Shown here: piece after piece, positions 48,974-60,350 of the stretch | Position numbering within the stretch: the stretch's first letter is position 1 | Layout of the letters: each line of letters starts with the position of its first letter | Assembly: GCA_030549335.1 (NCBI GenBank) | Contig: CM060196.1 | Coordinates: 13,469,501-13,533,500, forward strand | Reading direction: 5' to 3' | DNA: 64,000 nt | Source of the DNA: Pontederia crassipes | Taxonomy: Eukaryota; Streptophyta; Magnoliopsida; Commelinales; Pontederiaceae | Notes under the pieces: generated by a model | The model's input: only the letters and a program-made list of their open reading frames with translations | Database searches by the model: none | What the model was told of the DNA's origin: nothing | Translations under genes and position numbers: made by a program

Positions 48974-49850
48974 AAGTTGTGGCTAGGACAGGAGAAGTAC
49001 ATAAAAAAAGTGTTGAAGAAATTTAACATGGCAGACTGCAAGTAAGTGGGTACTCCTATGTCTCTAGGAACCAAATTTTCTGCAGAGCAATGTCCGAAGA
49101 CGGATGAAGAAGTCGAAGAGATGGACCGTGTGCCATATGCAAGTGCAGTGGGCAGCTTGATGTACGCCATGGTGTACACGCGTCCAGATATAGCCCAAGC
49201 AGTGGGAGTCTTGAGTCGATATATGTCTAACCCAGGCAGGGAACATTGGAATGCTATCAAGAGAGTTTTCAGGTACCTTCGTGAAACTTCAGATTTTTCA
49301 TTGTGTTTTGAAGGTACAAGGAAAGGAAAGATGCTTGATATTGTGGGCCATGTAGATGCTGATTGGGGTGGAGACATTGATAGTAGACGATCCACTAGCG
49401 AATATGTTTTTACATTATTTGGGGTTACACTAAGTTGGGTGAGCAAAAGACAAAGCGTGGTAGCACTTTCTTCTACAGAAGCAGAATATATGGCTCTTAC
49501 TCATGCTGCAAAAGAGGCCATATGGCTACGGCGGTTGTGCTTGGAGCTCGGATTTGAGCAAGGTGCTATAGAGGTGAGATGTGATAATCAAGGTGCTATT
49601 CAGTTAGCTAAGAATCCCGCATTTCACTCACGCACAAAGCATATTGACATCCAATACCACTTTATTCGGGAAAAGGTGGAAAAGAAAGAGGTTCAGCTTG
49701 AAAATGTTGATACAACAGAGAATAGTTCTGATTTTCTGACTAAAGCAGTTACAGGTGTAAAGTTTGAGTGGTGCTCTACTGCTGTCGGATTGAAGAAGAA
49801 TGTTGCTGGCAAGGCTCTCATTGGTGTGAAGTATCCACCAAGTGGGAGAA
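48974..49850 (+). pseudogene. Copia RNase H and pol C-terminus
   Basis: Continues the pol frame. After KKVLKKFNMADC comes a second stop (TAA, 49043-49045), then VPYASAVGSLMYAMV, TRPDIAQAVGVLSRYMSNPG, the RNase H acidic positions in HVDADWGGD, STEAEYMAL and RCDNQGAIQLAKNP, and TKHIDIQYHFIRE. The frame runs on into the 3' LTR. Separated from the polymerase only by two nonsense codons. Confidence 0.85.
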
Positions 49851-50307
49851 TGTTAGAGTTGGTGAATACTTCAGGGCCCCTTGTTTCTCACACCGGGTTC
49901 GCCCACGTGAGTTTAGGGGAATCTGAGTATTACCCAATTAACAGTATTGCTGGCGTACGAATGAAAGGGGGTTCGGGGGGGCCCGCCTCCCGACGGCGGT
50001 GGGGTTCGGGGGCAGCGCCCCCGAAACCTAGACGGGTTTTGGGCTTTTGTTTAGCCGGTCCGTGTGGTGCGGATTAGGTTTTTTCTCTGTTTGTTTGGAT
50101 TTTAAACCCGGTTTGGAGAGGCTATTAATAGCCTAATTTTCTGATGTAATTTTGTGCGGCGACTGTAAACTTAAACGATATAGTGGAACCTCTTTGCAGG
50201 ACGTAGCCCTCATCTCAAGGGTGAACCTGGGTAAATTTCGTGTGTCTCCTCTATTTTTCTGCAATCTCTCTGCGATCTTCTCTCCTTGTTCTCGGATTTT
50301 CCCATCA
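49851..50307 (+). repeat. 3' LTR of the copia element
   Basis: 457 bp, directly after the polypurine tract, ending CCCATCA before the CTCTC target repeat. Confidence 0.9.
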
Positions 50308-50711
50308 CTCTCACCATGCCTCTGGCCTCAAATGTAATGTCCATACATCGTTCATTTGCACTAGAGGTGCAATCGGGTACACTCAAGGCCTTGCTCTGTG
50401 AATAGTCAGACAGTTGCACATCCCGTTGGAACTTGAAAAGGCATGCACGTTGTATTTACAACAGAGGCCAAAAGTTGAAGAAGGAAGAAGCACAGAGTAA
50501 GAATCCTCTTTAAGACAGATCCGAAGGGGCGGAATCAACTTCACATCTCTCTACCTGCATAAGATGGCAGATTGCACATCTATAACTCGAAGCTTTCTTT
50601 GGCACTTGGTTTGTGTCGCAACGCAGCTAATAAATTTACAGGCAGTGATCCCATTTTTTCTCAAGTGCTCAATCACATGCATGAGGCCTTCATGTTGCAT
50701 CTCTGCTGTAA

Positions 50712-51170
50712 CTTCTAACGATCCGAGGTTAGGATCAAAAGTATAAATGGATATTTCATATGGACAAAATACTTTATGAGATTATATATAACTAGTTCAT
50801 TTATTTTTAAAGGCTAATTTTAAATTCGTGCGGTGTAACTTCCTATGCAAACTTAAATCACGTAGGAAGCATGTGTCTTGGGCCAACTTGAATCTCTCAA
50901 CGAGAATGTTGAACACTTTAAATAGAAAGTCATTTCTAGGATAAGGGTATCGATGAATCATATCACGTGAGAAAAAAATAAAGATGATAATAGATTTATA
51001 TGTAGCTATTTTTTTATGTTTAAAAATACGTTTTAAATTCAGCCAATATTCAAAATGAACCATATTAATTGGATCGGATATTACATCAGCAATCTGATAA
51101 GAATCATCAGGAGCAACGTAAAGCGAATAAGAGCCCTTAGTCATAATCTTCCAATGCGTTCCCATGTTGA
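50712..51170 (-). other. Unit-B-specific block with a possible exon of unknown origin
   Basis: The block is absent from the matching place in unit A (34151-34250), which has unrelated sequence instead. On the - strand part of a long open frame (50797-51327) reads GSYSLYVAPDDSYQIADVIS and NMVHFEYWLNLKRI before becoming intron-like. No termini or target duplication seen. I do not recognise the protein. Confidence 0.3.
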
Positions 51171-51451
51171 AGTGAATGCTGACATTTGTTGAGAATTCTC
51201 CAGAAGCTCTGCTCTCTGCTGCATGTTCTCTGCCGCCTCCAAATTTGACCTGTTCGATTTGCACATGGTTTGGTGCTTGCCATGGCCGTAAACCATGACG
51301 CCATGATTTTGTGAGTGTCCTGATCATTTATATATGTTGGACATAGTCTATTGGTACTACATTACATAAATTCCAGACAAGTACGCAGGGACAGCTGCTG
51401 AAACATTTTGAATAAATGTGCCCATAGATTTAGGATATATTATATTGGCAT

Positions 51452-52146
51452 GAAAAAATTACGCCAAATACTTTCTAACTTTAAAATCTGCTCAACGATA
51501 TTCTTCGACTTTACTTTGTGATATCAATATTTTTCATCTTTTAACTTATTTCACTCGGTGCTCTCTTTACCTACTATAGTTTATTTTCCGATCACGAAGC
51601 TGATGTGACATTGATAAAACATCTTCTCTTCTCTTTATGTTGAAGTGATAATATTAAAAAAATAAAACGCCCTCAATGTCATCATAAACTCCCAAGAGTT
51701 GGAAGCTATTTGTCTCATGAAAAATTTTAAAAAAAACTCCAGTGGGATCTCACCGACGCGTGGGAGGGGCCTCTCTCTCCTCGTTGGCACGCGGATGGGG
51801 GGCGCCCCTCCCTCGACGATCTCGGCGGCGGACGAGGTCATAGTGGGGGGCGAGCCTCCTCCCTTCTTCTCTTCAGAGCTTGGGGGAGGTCCTCTCGACG
51901 TGCGCTCTCCTTCGGTGACTATTCTTTTTTTTTAATATTGCCACATCAACATGAAGAGTGGAGAGATATATTGTCACCGTCATATCTATGTCACGTCAGC
52001 TCCGTGCTCGGAAGATGGACTGCAATAGGTAAAGAGGACACCGGGTGACACAAATTAAAAGATGGAGGACATTCATATTACAAAGTGAAGTCAGAGAGCA
52101 TCGCTGAGCAAACTCTAAAGTTGGAAAGTATTTGGTGTAATTTTTC
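51452..52146. mobile_element. Non-autonomous Mutator-like element, 695 bp
   Basis: Terminal inverted repeats of about 160 bp: GAAAAAATTACGCCAAATAC at the left, matched by GAAAAATTACACCAAATAC on the other strand at the right, continuing through CTTTACCTA and a CACG-AGCTGACGTGACAT block. The core (about 51740-51920) is strikingly GC-rich (GGGGGGCGCCCCTCC, TCTCGGCGGCGGACGAGG), suggesting captured host coding DNA. Unit A (34500-34570) has no such element at this point. Flanking 9-mers are similar but not identical. Confidence 0.75.
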
Positions 52147-52239
52147 TTTGGACAATGAAGTATTCAAAACTTTGTCATGCTTGAGAATTACCCATTTCTA
52201 ATAAATGCACTTGTAATGCTAGACAAATTGTCACAAATT

Positions 52240-52895
52240 TAGGTTCTATTTAATAACATCAAAATTAATGTTTTAAATAATGTTTAGCGGTTCAAGCGTT
52301 AATTCTTTTGTTTGATAAATGATAAAAATAAATAGCCATTAGTGTTTTATATGAAAATATTGAAAAACTACTTTTTCTAATGCTTAGTGTTTAGAGATTA
52401 GTGTTTTATAATTTTTTCAATTTTATCCTTATTCAAATAACTTATTTCTTTCTAACTTATCTTATTATTTTCTCATTTTTATTTTATAATCATTTAACTA
52501 TATTTCTTTTTATGTTCATGCTTAATTAATTACAAATTATTTATATGTTAATAATGAATAAAAAATAATTTCACAATTAATACTTTTATATCATGGATGC
52601 ACTATATAAAATTTATTGTCAATATAAATTTCTATATATTTCAACAAAAAAAAATTAGTTGTGAAATTTTATTTTATTTAATTAAGATATAAATATTTAA
52701 TTTATATGTATTATAACATAATTTGTATAATACTTAAATTAAATAATTTGTCATATATTTTTTATCGTTAAATTTACCAAACACTTATTTAATACAACGT
52801 CTAACCGCTAATCACTATCCGCTAATTAATTCGTTATTCACAAGTTAAATCGTTATTCGCTTATCAAATCGTTAATAATATCAAACAAAACCCTA
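52240..52895. mobile_element. Non-autonomous TIR element, 656 bp, probably hAT-type MITE
   Basis: Left end TAGGTTCTATTTAATAACAT and right end (reverse) TAGGGTTTTGTTTGATATTA form imperfect terminal inverted repeats. Inner sequences with GTTAGCGGTT/ AGCGGTT words are also inverted. Unit A lacks it between CAAGACAAATTG and the CTTGATCCAGCAG block (34617-34740). No convincing target duplication, so family assignment is tentative. Confidence 0.55.
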
Positions 52896-53221
52896 GTCGG
52901 TGGAAGGAAATATACAAAAATAAATATGCTTCTCATTTTCTGAAACTTGAACCAGCAGTGAACAAATTATACAGTAAATTAAACCAATCACTTCATCTTT
53001 TATTCAACCAGAAAGTTTATAAATTACATAAAAGAGTGATCAATAATATTCTCCTAGTGCCCTAATACTACCCATATTCTTTTCATTAGTGTAACTAAAA
53101 GAATACTGCAATATAAATAATCAATGGATCAAATCAAGGTATAAATTTGTTGCCCTCTGAAACATTCTGTTGACAACTAGAACTGTATTACAAGTTCAAG
53201 CTATCCCCATGAGGACTGACA

Positions 53222-56200
53222 TCAAGAAAGGAGACCAAGACCGGCTTCCAAGTCCTCCATAGTTATTGTTACTAAGCTATTAGTATCGTTGCAATCAAAA
53301 TCAAGACGAAGATCCAAGTTTTCACGAGCATTGGCAAGCAATGGATCTATTAAGCCTCCATTCATTTCTTTCCTCTTCTGCTCCGTCGTCTCCTTTTCGA
53401 TCAACTTTGCTACAGCCTCCACGGTACAAGATGGGTGAAGCTTGAAGCCATATAGTAAACTATTCTCATCTTGATTGTTCATCTTTATATGCAGAATTTG
53501 AGAAAGCTCATTTGTGCTGAAGTTGTCGAAGTGAAAGAACTTGGTTACCCTCCGGCAGAAGCCTTCGTTCGATGCTATTACCCGTTTCATTGGTTCAGCA
53601 TATCCAGCAAAAACAACTACCACTTTACCACTGTCCATCACAGACATGATTTCTTCTAGAGCTTCTAAGCCATAATCCTTGTCATCAGCTTTCTGCATTG
53701 GGATCAATCTGTAGGCTTCATCTACAAAAAGGATCCCTCCTTCCGCCTCCTTGATCTGAGGAAAGTCAAAAGGATGTGAAAATTTAGCATATCGTAGCAA
53801 TATGTTCTTGAGCAAATACTATGTTCTTTTGATTTTCGGGTGATTTTATTTTTGTTAGGTGATCTATGTCCATAATTTATATCAACCAAAATCTGAGATA
53901 AGAATGATAATGTTGCATGTTCGTGGTCTAGAAAAAAAAACTAGAAATAAAATCATTGATGGCCTACACCTAAAATCACCAAAGGGACAAATCATTTCAT
54001 GAAGTTGCACAAAGTGTGAAACAAACACCTTAAGTTATGTATGTACCTTTCTCCTGGTTTTTGGTCCAGTATGTCCAACGAATTCTCCAACAAGGTCAGT
54101 TCTCTGCACTTCAGTTACCTTATCTGTTGGCAAAATTCCCACCATGTGAAGAATCTTTCCAAGAAGTCGGGCTACCATTGTTTTGCCTATCAAGTATTAA
54201 GTGAATTGAGTTTTTCTTCTGATGAGAAGAAGCATATTGACTTTAGCTTATTCGTAATAAATAAAGGCCTGTATGAGCAAAAAGTGCATTTGATGAAGCA
54301 GTTTATGCTTTAGCAGGATATAGACATCCTTGCCGGCATTAAAATACAACTGATTTGCATAACAGCCTAATCCTAGGATGCAAAACATGTACTTACACCT
54401 CTAAACAACTAACATTCCAATTCACAAGTTCAGTAGATGTATCACATTTCACAAACAAAAAACACGAACAAAGTTTCTATCAGCATTTTTAGAGCTGAAG
54501 GTTCCAATTCACAAGTTCAGTAGATGTATCACATTTCACAAACAAAAAACACAAACAAAGTTTCTATCAGCATTTTTAGAGCTGAAGGTTCTATTTGCGA
54601 GGACCCTAGGTTCAAAGATTTACTAACAGAGAATAATCCTCAAATAAATTTACCTGTTCCAGGATTACCCAGAAAAGCCATGTGTTGAGGCTTTCTGGCA
54701 GCAATATGCAACCCCAATGCTCGTCGTTTTTCATCAAAAAGCAATCCTCTAGCCCATCTGTGCAATTGCCTCTTGAGTTCTTGCAACCCCACAATGTTTG
54801 ACATAGCTGCTTCAAACTCAGCCATTTGAGCTTTTGTCTCAATGCAAGAATCAAGGTATTTGTGCTTTCTTTGCTCCTCCATATGCCTTACTAGCAGTCC
54901 ACGTAATTTCTCACTGCCAGGCCCTTGTGCTACATGGTTTAAAGGAGTCTTTCCCTCCTATATTACAAGAAACACAATTAGGTCGACATTCACATATTCT
55001 CTTATTGTTTTGACAAATTCTAACACGGGCAGTAAGTAAAAGTTGTACATTATCCTTGATGTTGCAGTCCGCATTATACTCTAGCAACGTGCTAACCGTA
55101 GTGCAATCTTCTCCTAATAGAGCATGCCAAACAGCCAGATGCAATGGAGTCATTCCATTCTGCAATAAGGCCAAGAAGTCGAAAGAATGTCAGAGAACAA
55201 AATGCAAGAATAAATAAGACTTCAGAAACTTGAGTTCATGGATACAAGCAGCAAGCTAAAAGAGCACTTGCATTAGCTTTTGCCTCCAAGAGAGCACCAT
55301 GTGATAGCAGTATCTTTGCTGATTCACTGCAACCATTTTTTGCTGCCATGTGTAATGGTGTTTCCCCATACTGAAAAAATGATAGCACACAGAATTAGCA
55401 GCAGTTAAGCTTTTTCTTTAGAGGAACGGTTGAGCACTGAACTGGATAGAACACAGGAAATAAATAGCTCCCAGCTAGGAATAACAGATGTAACTGACTT
55501 TAGCCCAATGGCCAAAAACTGAATAATGAAATATGTTATTCACCTACCATATTCTTTGTCTCCAACTCAATCTTCTCTGCGCCCTTCCACTCCAGCAGGA
55601 ACTTAACAATATTAGCATTATCATTGCCCGCCGCCACATGCAAAGGTGTTTGTCCCATCTACAGTAGATGATAAGCAGATAGTGAGCACGACTAATTCAG
55701 CCTAGGACAACTGAAATGAAATTTCAGGCACGCAAGTGTGAATTACTAAAGAGAGTTAACCATTGATCTCATAGAAGGTAAAAGTAGATTCATAAGGATG
55801 TAACTGTCAAGATTAAAAAAAAAACTGCAGCACTGTTGATGCGCACTTTCACAAAGTAAGAAGCATATGTCCAAATTATGTCAGATAAAAGAAGCAGAGC
55901 AGAAAAGGCGTAGACAAAGATGAGAAAAAAGTTTTTTTCAAAGGAGTAAGATTGTTGAAAACATGTATCTCAAGGATGCAGTAAGATCACAAGTCGATTA
56001 CGTAGCTTTATAAAATCTGAAGACCCAAGCAACAAAATAGGACACTAGCTTTAAATTGCAATTCTAAAAGAAATCATGCACATCTCAGGTACAGATTTCA
56101 GAAAGATCGTGGCTTTTGGACACCATTAAAGTTCTTAAGAAGGAATTGGAGAGGAGAATCACAAATCGAATGCAGGAAACGAGAAAAGGTAGTCAAAACA

Positions 56201-56763
56201 AGTCGAGTGTAAAGAATGAAGCAGCGAAAAGGCGCCGATTAAGAACAAATGAAGCAGCTCAAAGACAATGGGTGTGCGACATTGAAACGAAACAAGCCAA
56301 AAGAACAAATATAACAGGCTCCTAAGAAACACCAACAAAATCCTCGTGGAAATAAGAAGGGAAAAAAAGAGACATAAAGTCAGTGTCATTAGAATTTCTC
56401 ACGCAACTCACGCAAACGTTCAAGTTTTAAGTGTAGTCAAAATCCAAAATCCATTTTTTTCGTACAAAACAACAAAAACGTGAGACCCTTGACACAAGTT
56501 AGGAAGAGAATCACATATTTATCAAACAAAATCGGTTTTCTTAAGCACAAATGAACTAGAAAAATAGCTTTATGAGTGAACATTTGGAAGAAGAAGAAGA
56601 AGAATAAGAAACAGCAGCAGCTTACAACGTCGTTCCTGGCATTGAGGAGCGAGGGGTTCTCCTGGAGGCGCTTCTGGAGGCCGAGGAGGTCGCCGGACTG
56701 GGCGCAGGCGTGGATTGTCAGCGCCATGGAGGATCTCGACCGCGGATCTTGGCTTCCCGGCAT
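53222..56763 (-). CDS. Ankyrin-repeat AAA+ ATPase, CbbX/SpoVK-like (At3g24530-like), seven exons
   Basis: Exons read on the - strand: 56763-56626, 55658-55548, 55370-55272, 55159-55049, 54957-54654, 54186-54047 and 53755-53222. Phases join without a stop into 478 residues. Start MPGSQDPRSRSS. Ankyrin repeats at about residues 47-153 (QTPLHVAAGN, ETPLHMAAKNG, MTPLHLAVWHA), a linker, then one AAA+ module: Walker A GNPGTGKT (250-257, codon split by an intron), Walker B ILFVDE (309-314), and GFCRRVTKFF with Arg 369-370. It ends LEAGLGLLS. Every intron is GT-AG except intron 3, whose donor is GC (GCTAAT/GCAAGT). Length and layout match Arabidopsis At3g24530 (about 480 residues). The family are hexameric remodelling ATPases; the plant protein's client is unknown to me. 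No transit peptide is obvious. The broken paralogue is at 34964-39620. Confidence 0.92.
54417..54590 (-). repeat. 87-bp tandem duplication in intron 5 of the AAA gene
   Basis: Two nearly identical 87-bp units (54417-54503 and 54504-54590), beginning CCAATTCACAAGTTCAG. Unit A has a single copy at about 39008-39095, so this duplication is younger than the segmental duplication. Confidence 0.85.
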
Positions 56764-56918
56764 CACTCTCCCCTTCTCTGCTCCTTTCTCCACCTTTGTT
56801 CTCTTAGCCTTCCTCCCGTTTTCTTCCTCCAACAGCATCCAATTGCGGAGGAGTAAGACGAGGAGCGGAGGCGAAGAATAGCAAAAATAAGAGGCGAGAG
56901 GAAGAGGGAGAGAAAGCA

Positions 56919-56920
<2 letters not shown>

Positions 56921-56959
<39 letters not shown>
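56921..56959. repeat. (CT)19 microsatellite upstream of the AAA gene start
   Basis: About 39 nt of perfect CT dinucleotides on the + strand (GA on the gene strand), 158 bp before the start codon. GA/CT tracts are common in plant 5' UTRs and core promoters. Confidence 0.9.
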
Positions 56960-56962
<3 letters not shown>

Positions 56963-56979
56963 CTTTCTCTTTCCCCCAC

Positions 56980-59528
56980 TATCTTTTGGGACCCACCGCC
57001 ACAACTGGAAAATAGCCATTACCATTAATTTCCTTTTCATGATATCTGCCTCATTCTCATGTATGATTATTAATTATTATTATAAAAGAAGTAAAGAAGA
57101 AAAAGTGGTAGTAGCAAATTACTTCTAATCTTGTTTTAAAATGTTAGTATTAATATGAAACACAGCAGTACAAATTTTCCTAATATTCTTAAAAATACGT
57201 ATCATAAAATTAGATATAACAGTAGCATTCATTTCTTGTGTATGATATAATATATATGCTATCATATTCAATAGTTCCGATGCATTGGCGAGTTGATGCA
57301 TTATTGAGGAATACAATTCATTTTTTTAATTGTATATTTAATGTTTTTTTTATTTTCTTTTGGAGTGATGAAGTTTAGGAAAAGAAGAAGGATGGAGAGG
57401 GCTCTCCTGTTCATATATAAATTTAATGGAGGGAAAACAAAATTAATCTTTAATCTTTTTCCAATGGTAATTTATCATAATTTAAAACCTAATGGTAATA
57501 AAAATACTTTATCATTCTCTCTCTTGTTTCTTTCTTTTACCTTTTCCTCTATGCTTACACCATATCATTAGTAACAATTATTACTTCAATTGAAGAGTGA
57601 AAGAAGAAAAAAAAAAAGGAAAATATCTTTCTTGTGGTAACAATTCTAGAGCAAATTGGGAAGGAATGAAGTTCAATTTTTGTTTCTAAACATAAATTAT
57701 TTAGCTCTTCGTTCATTTTTCTTTCTCTTAGTTTCTATCTCACTCTTGTCCCTTTTCTCCTATCCCAAAAATAATAATAATAATATGTACGAGGCAAACT
57801 TATTTTCTCCATTTAATTCTATTTTTAAGGGGGATTGAAAGATGTTGATGGGAACATCCTCCATGCCGACACTTCCTAATGATACAAAATTGACAATTAA
57901 AAGAGAAACGTGATAAGACAGAACTAATTAATGTTAATATCTTTCCTTTTGTCCACGAATACAGATGGTACATATTTAATCATGTGAGATAAACAACCTA
58001 TAATAATTTTTCTACGTAATTAATTTTATCTTAATTGTAAATATACATAGACCAAATGTAATATCCCATGTGCATTATTTGGATAGGTACAAAAGTGGCG
58101 TCTTATTATTATTATTAGGGATCTCGTAACAATGATCAATCCCATTACTATGAACATAATTATAGTTTGAACATGGGTTAATGTTAAGTATCTATCACGT
58201 GATTATCCCTTAATTATTTTGGTTAAACTAAATTAATTTTTCCCTTGATCGTCGTTAATGTGGTTCATGATTGGGCGCAATTTGTTGGCATGTGACTCCC
58301 GATTTGTCGCGGGTGCAACTCTTAAAAAAATGGCGAAAGAAAAAAAAATGAGAAAAAAATGGACGGCTAGGAAAATTTGCTGATTATTATAAGTACAGTA
58401 GCATGGATCCCATTTGTGCAATCAATTAATGGCGGTGGGTTCTTGATTGTGAAAAAGAAGGCAAAAAAATGTCAACCATCTTTATTAATATCAGAGAAAT
58501 TAATCGTGACGAGATATATATAGAGAGAGACTCATTTTGTAGCTATAAAATTATTTTAAATTTGAACATTCTTAGTTATATTTATTTAGCCTTTTGGCAT
58601 TATATTAGTATGGTAATTATCATTGATGCCGCATTTTGGATTAAATTGGCTTTTTAATGTTGTTTATTTCTTATATTAACTCCTATTTACTTGAGATTAC
58701 TCATATTTTTTTTATACAGGATTATTTGATTAAGCTTATAAGTCACTAATAAATTAATTTAAAAAAAATTAACATTTAATAATTTAAAAATTCGACTGTA
58801 AAGAGATATTAAATTTATTTACAAGTAAAAAAATAAATAGGAGAAGAGTGTTTATTTTCTTTTTTTTAAAAAAGTCAATTAATTATTTTATAACTAATTA
58901 ATTATTATTAATATAAGTAATTTTATTTAAATATGTAATTATTTAATTTTAAAAATAAATTTCAACCAACAAAATACTTATCAACACACCATCAACTGAG
59001 CCAAATAATCCAAAGTTGATGACACACAAGATCAATATAAGTCAATCAATTCTTATACTTAAGTTGAACTTTATTATTATTAAATAATAATAATCATATT
59101 TTATGAAATATTATGCTCATACGAATTTTTAAATATTTGTAATTAAAAGGGTAAAATTGGTATTTCAAACAAAATAAAAATAAATTAATAGGAAGTTAAG
59201 AAAGGAGTTGTGTGTTAAATTTGGATAATTCTAAAAGTTAAAATTTATAATTTTATATTTAGACTGAGAAATGGAAAATAATAATAATTCCGAAAGGGTG
59301 CGAAAGAAAAATAAATCATGGCTAAAATTCACGGTTAAAAGCATGACAATAATTTATTATTGTAGATATGTTAGCTTAATAAATGTGTGGAGCATTTGGG
59401 AGTTGCGTGGTCAGTGGGATCCACGTAGCTCAGAAGGTGTCGGTGGACATGCACCTACGAACATGTGAGCGATGACACCTGGACTTGCTCTGCGTTCCAG
59501 TTGTAACCCAGCTGCAAATGCAATGCAG
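56980..59528. other. AT-rich intergenic and promoter-side DNA, nothing recognised
   Basis: Upstream region of the AAA gene. Only short chance frames; no clear TATA box, transposon end or RNA gene identified. Confidence 0.4.
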
Positions 59529-59894
59529 AATATATTAATTTAAATATGGCCTTAATTAATTACATATTATTATTATTATTAGGATTATTATAAAACGGTG
59601 TTGATTCATTTGAATGCAGGATCCAAAACTATATTATTAGTTTTTAACCCCTTAATTTAACTTTCGGAATAAATGTATGTTGTATGTTCAAAATAAGAGG
59701 AATGGCGATGCATGTAATTTTTAAATATAAAAGAAACATTAAATATTTCGACTATTTGTATTTGTTTGTAACTTTATATATGTTTTTTTTCTAATATATA
59801 TTTAGTTGAGCAATTATGTATAAAAGATATTCCAATACGACAGCAATACATCATTTATATAATTTTAATCATGCAGAGGGACAGGGTTGTTGTC
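59529..59894 (+). repeat. Left arm of a 365-bp inverted repeat (likely donor copy)
   Basis: Matches the reverse complement of 60556-60919 at about 97% by eye, from AATATATTAATTTAAATATGG to ACAGGGTTGTTGTC. No terminal inverted repeats surround this arm, whereas the other arm lies inside a MITE. Confidence 0.85.
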
Positions 59895-60350
59895 CTGATT
59901 TTTTATATACAAAAAAGGTAAAGTAAAAAGAATATGTTGTACATTTATGTTAGTTGACTATAACGCAAACATGAAATCAAGCAAATATTTTCTGTCCACT
60001 GAAAAAAAAAAATTCATCTTAGTGCATGCATCATTGGCATCCAATTATTTCATGAATGTATCTTAAGGAACAAAAACATTCTCATTTTTCTTGATGAACT
60101 TATTTCTTAGAAATAGAAATAGTAATTTCTTTATGCAAAAAAATCACTTATTGATTTAAGGCCCAAATGATTGATAATATCTTAATTTCATTTTCTCCGA
60201 TATGGGTGCAACAAAAGGTCCAATGTCTGATGCCATTTTATTGTGCCCACACAGCACGGACCTCGCCGCCCATGTGGCCTGCAGTTGCGTTTAGTTTTTG
60301 CCCATTTCTTGTTTTGGAAGTCACAATACATCTAATTTTAATTTTGAAAA

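Larger units (their letters stand above)
45290..50307 (+). mobile_element. Tork-type Ty1/copia retrotransposon, 5018 bp
   Basis: Two 457-bp LTRs (45290-45746 and 49851-50307), both TGTTAGAGTTGG...TTTTCCCATCA, are flanked by perfect 5-bp repeats CTCTC (45285-45289 and 50308-50312). A tRNA-Met primer site TGGTATCAGAGC is at 45749-45760 and a polypurine tract AAGTGGGAGAA at 49840-49850. Gag, protease, integrase, reverse transcriptase and RNase H lie in that order in a single frame from 45794, interrupted by stops at 46586-46588 (TAA), 48971-48973 (TGA) and 49043-49045 (TAA). The gag and integrase wording follows the Tork/Tnt1 branch. The LTRs differ at about 19 positions by eye, almost all transitions, i.e. 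about 4%. Confidence 0.95.
44715..55275. repeat. Tandem segmental duplication, unit B (downstream part)
   Basis: Homologous to 32880-39725 in the same orientation. Relative to unit A it carries extra insertions: a copia element (45290-50307), an unknown block (50712-51170), a Mutator-like MITE (51452-52146) and a second TIR element (52240-52895). Unit A lacks each of these and so shows the unfilled sites. Confidence 0.8.

Noticed and set aside
51443..52155. 9-bp target duplication of the Mutator-like MITE
   Set aside because: Flanking 9-mers TATTGGCAT and TTTGGACAA are only loosely similar.
56437..56979. Extended 180-residue reading of AAA exon 1 with a long Arg-Glu repeat
   Set aside because: The Arg-Glu stretch is the (CT)n microsatellite in the 5' UTR and the end runs into intron 1; the real start is at 56763.
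57341..57838. Small frames at 57341-57571 and 57656-57838
   Set aside because: AT-rich chance frames dominated by Phe, Leu and Asn; no domain and no splice context.
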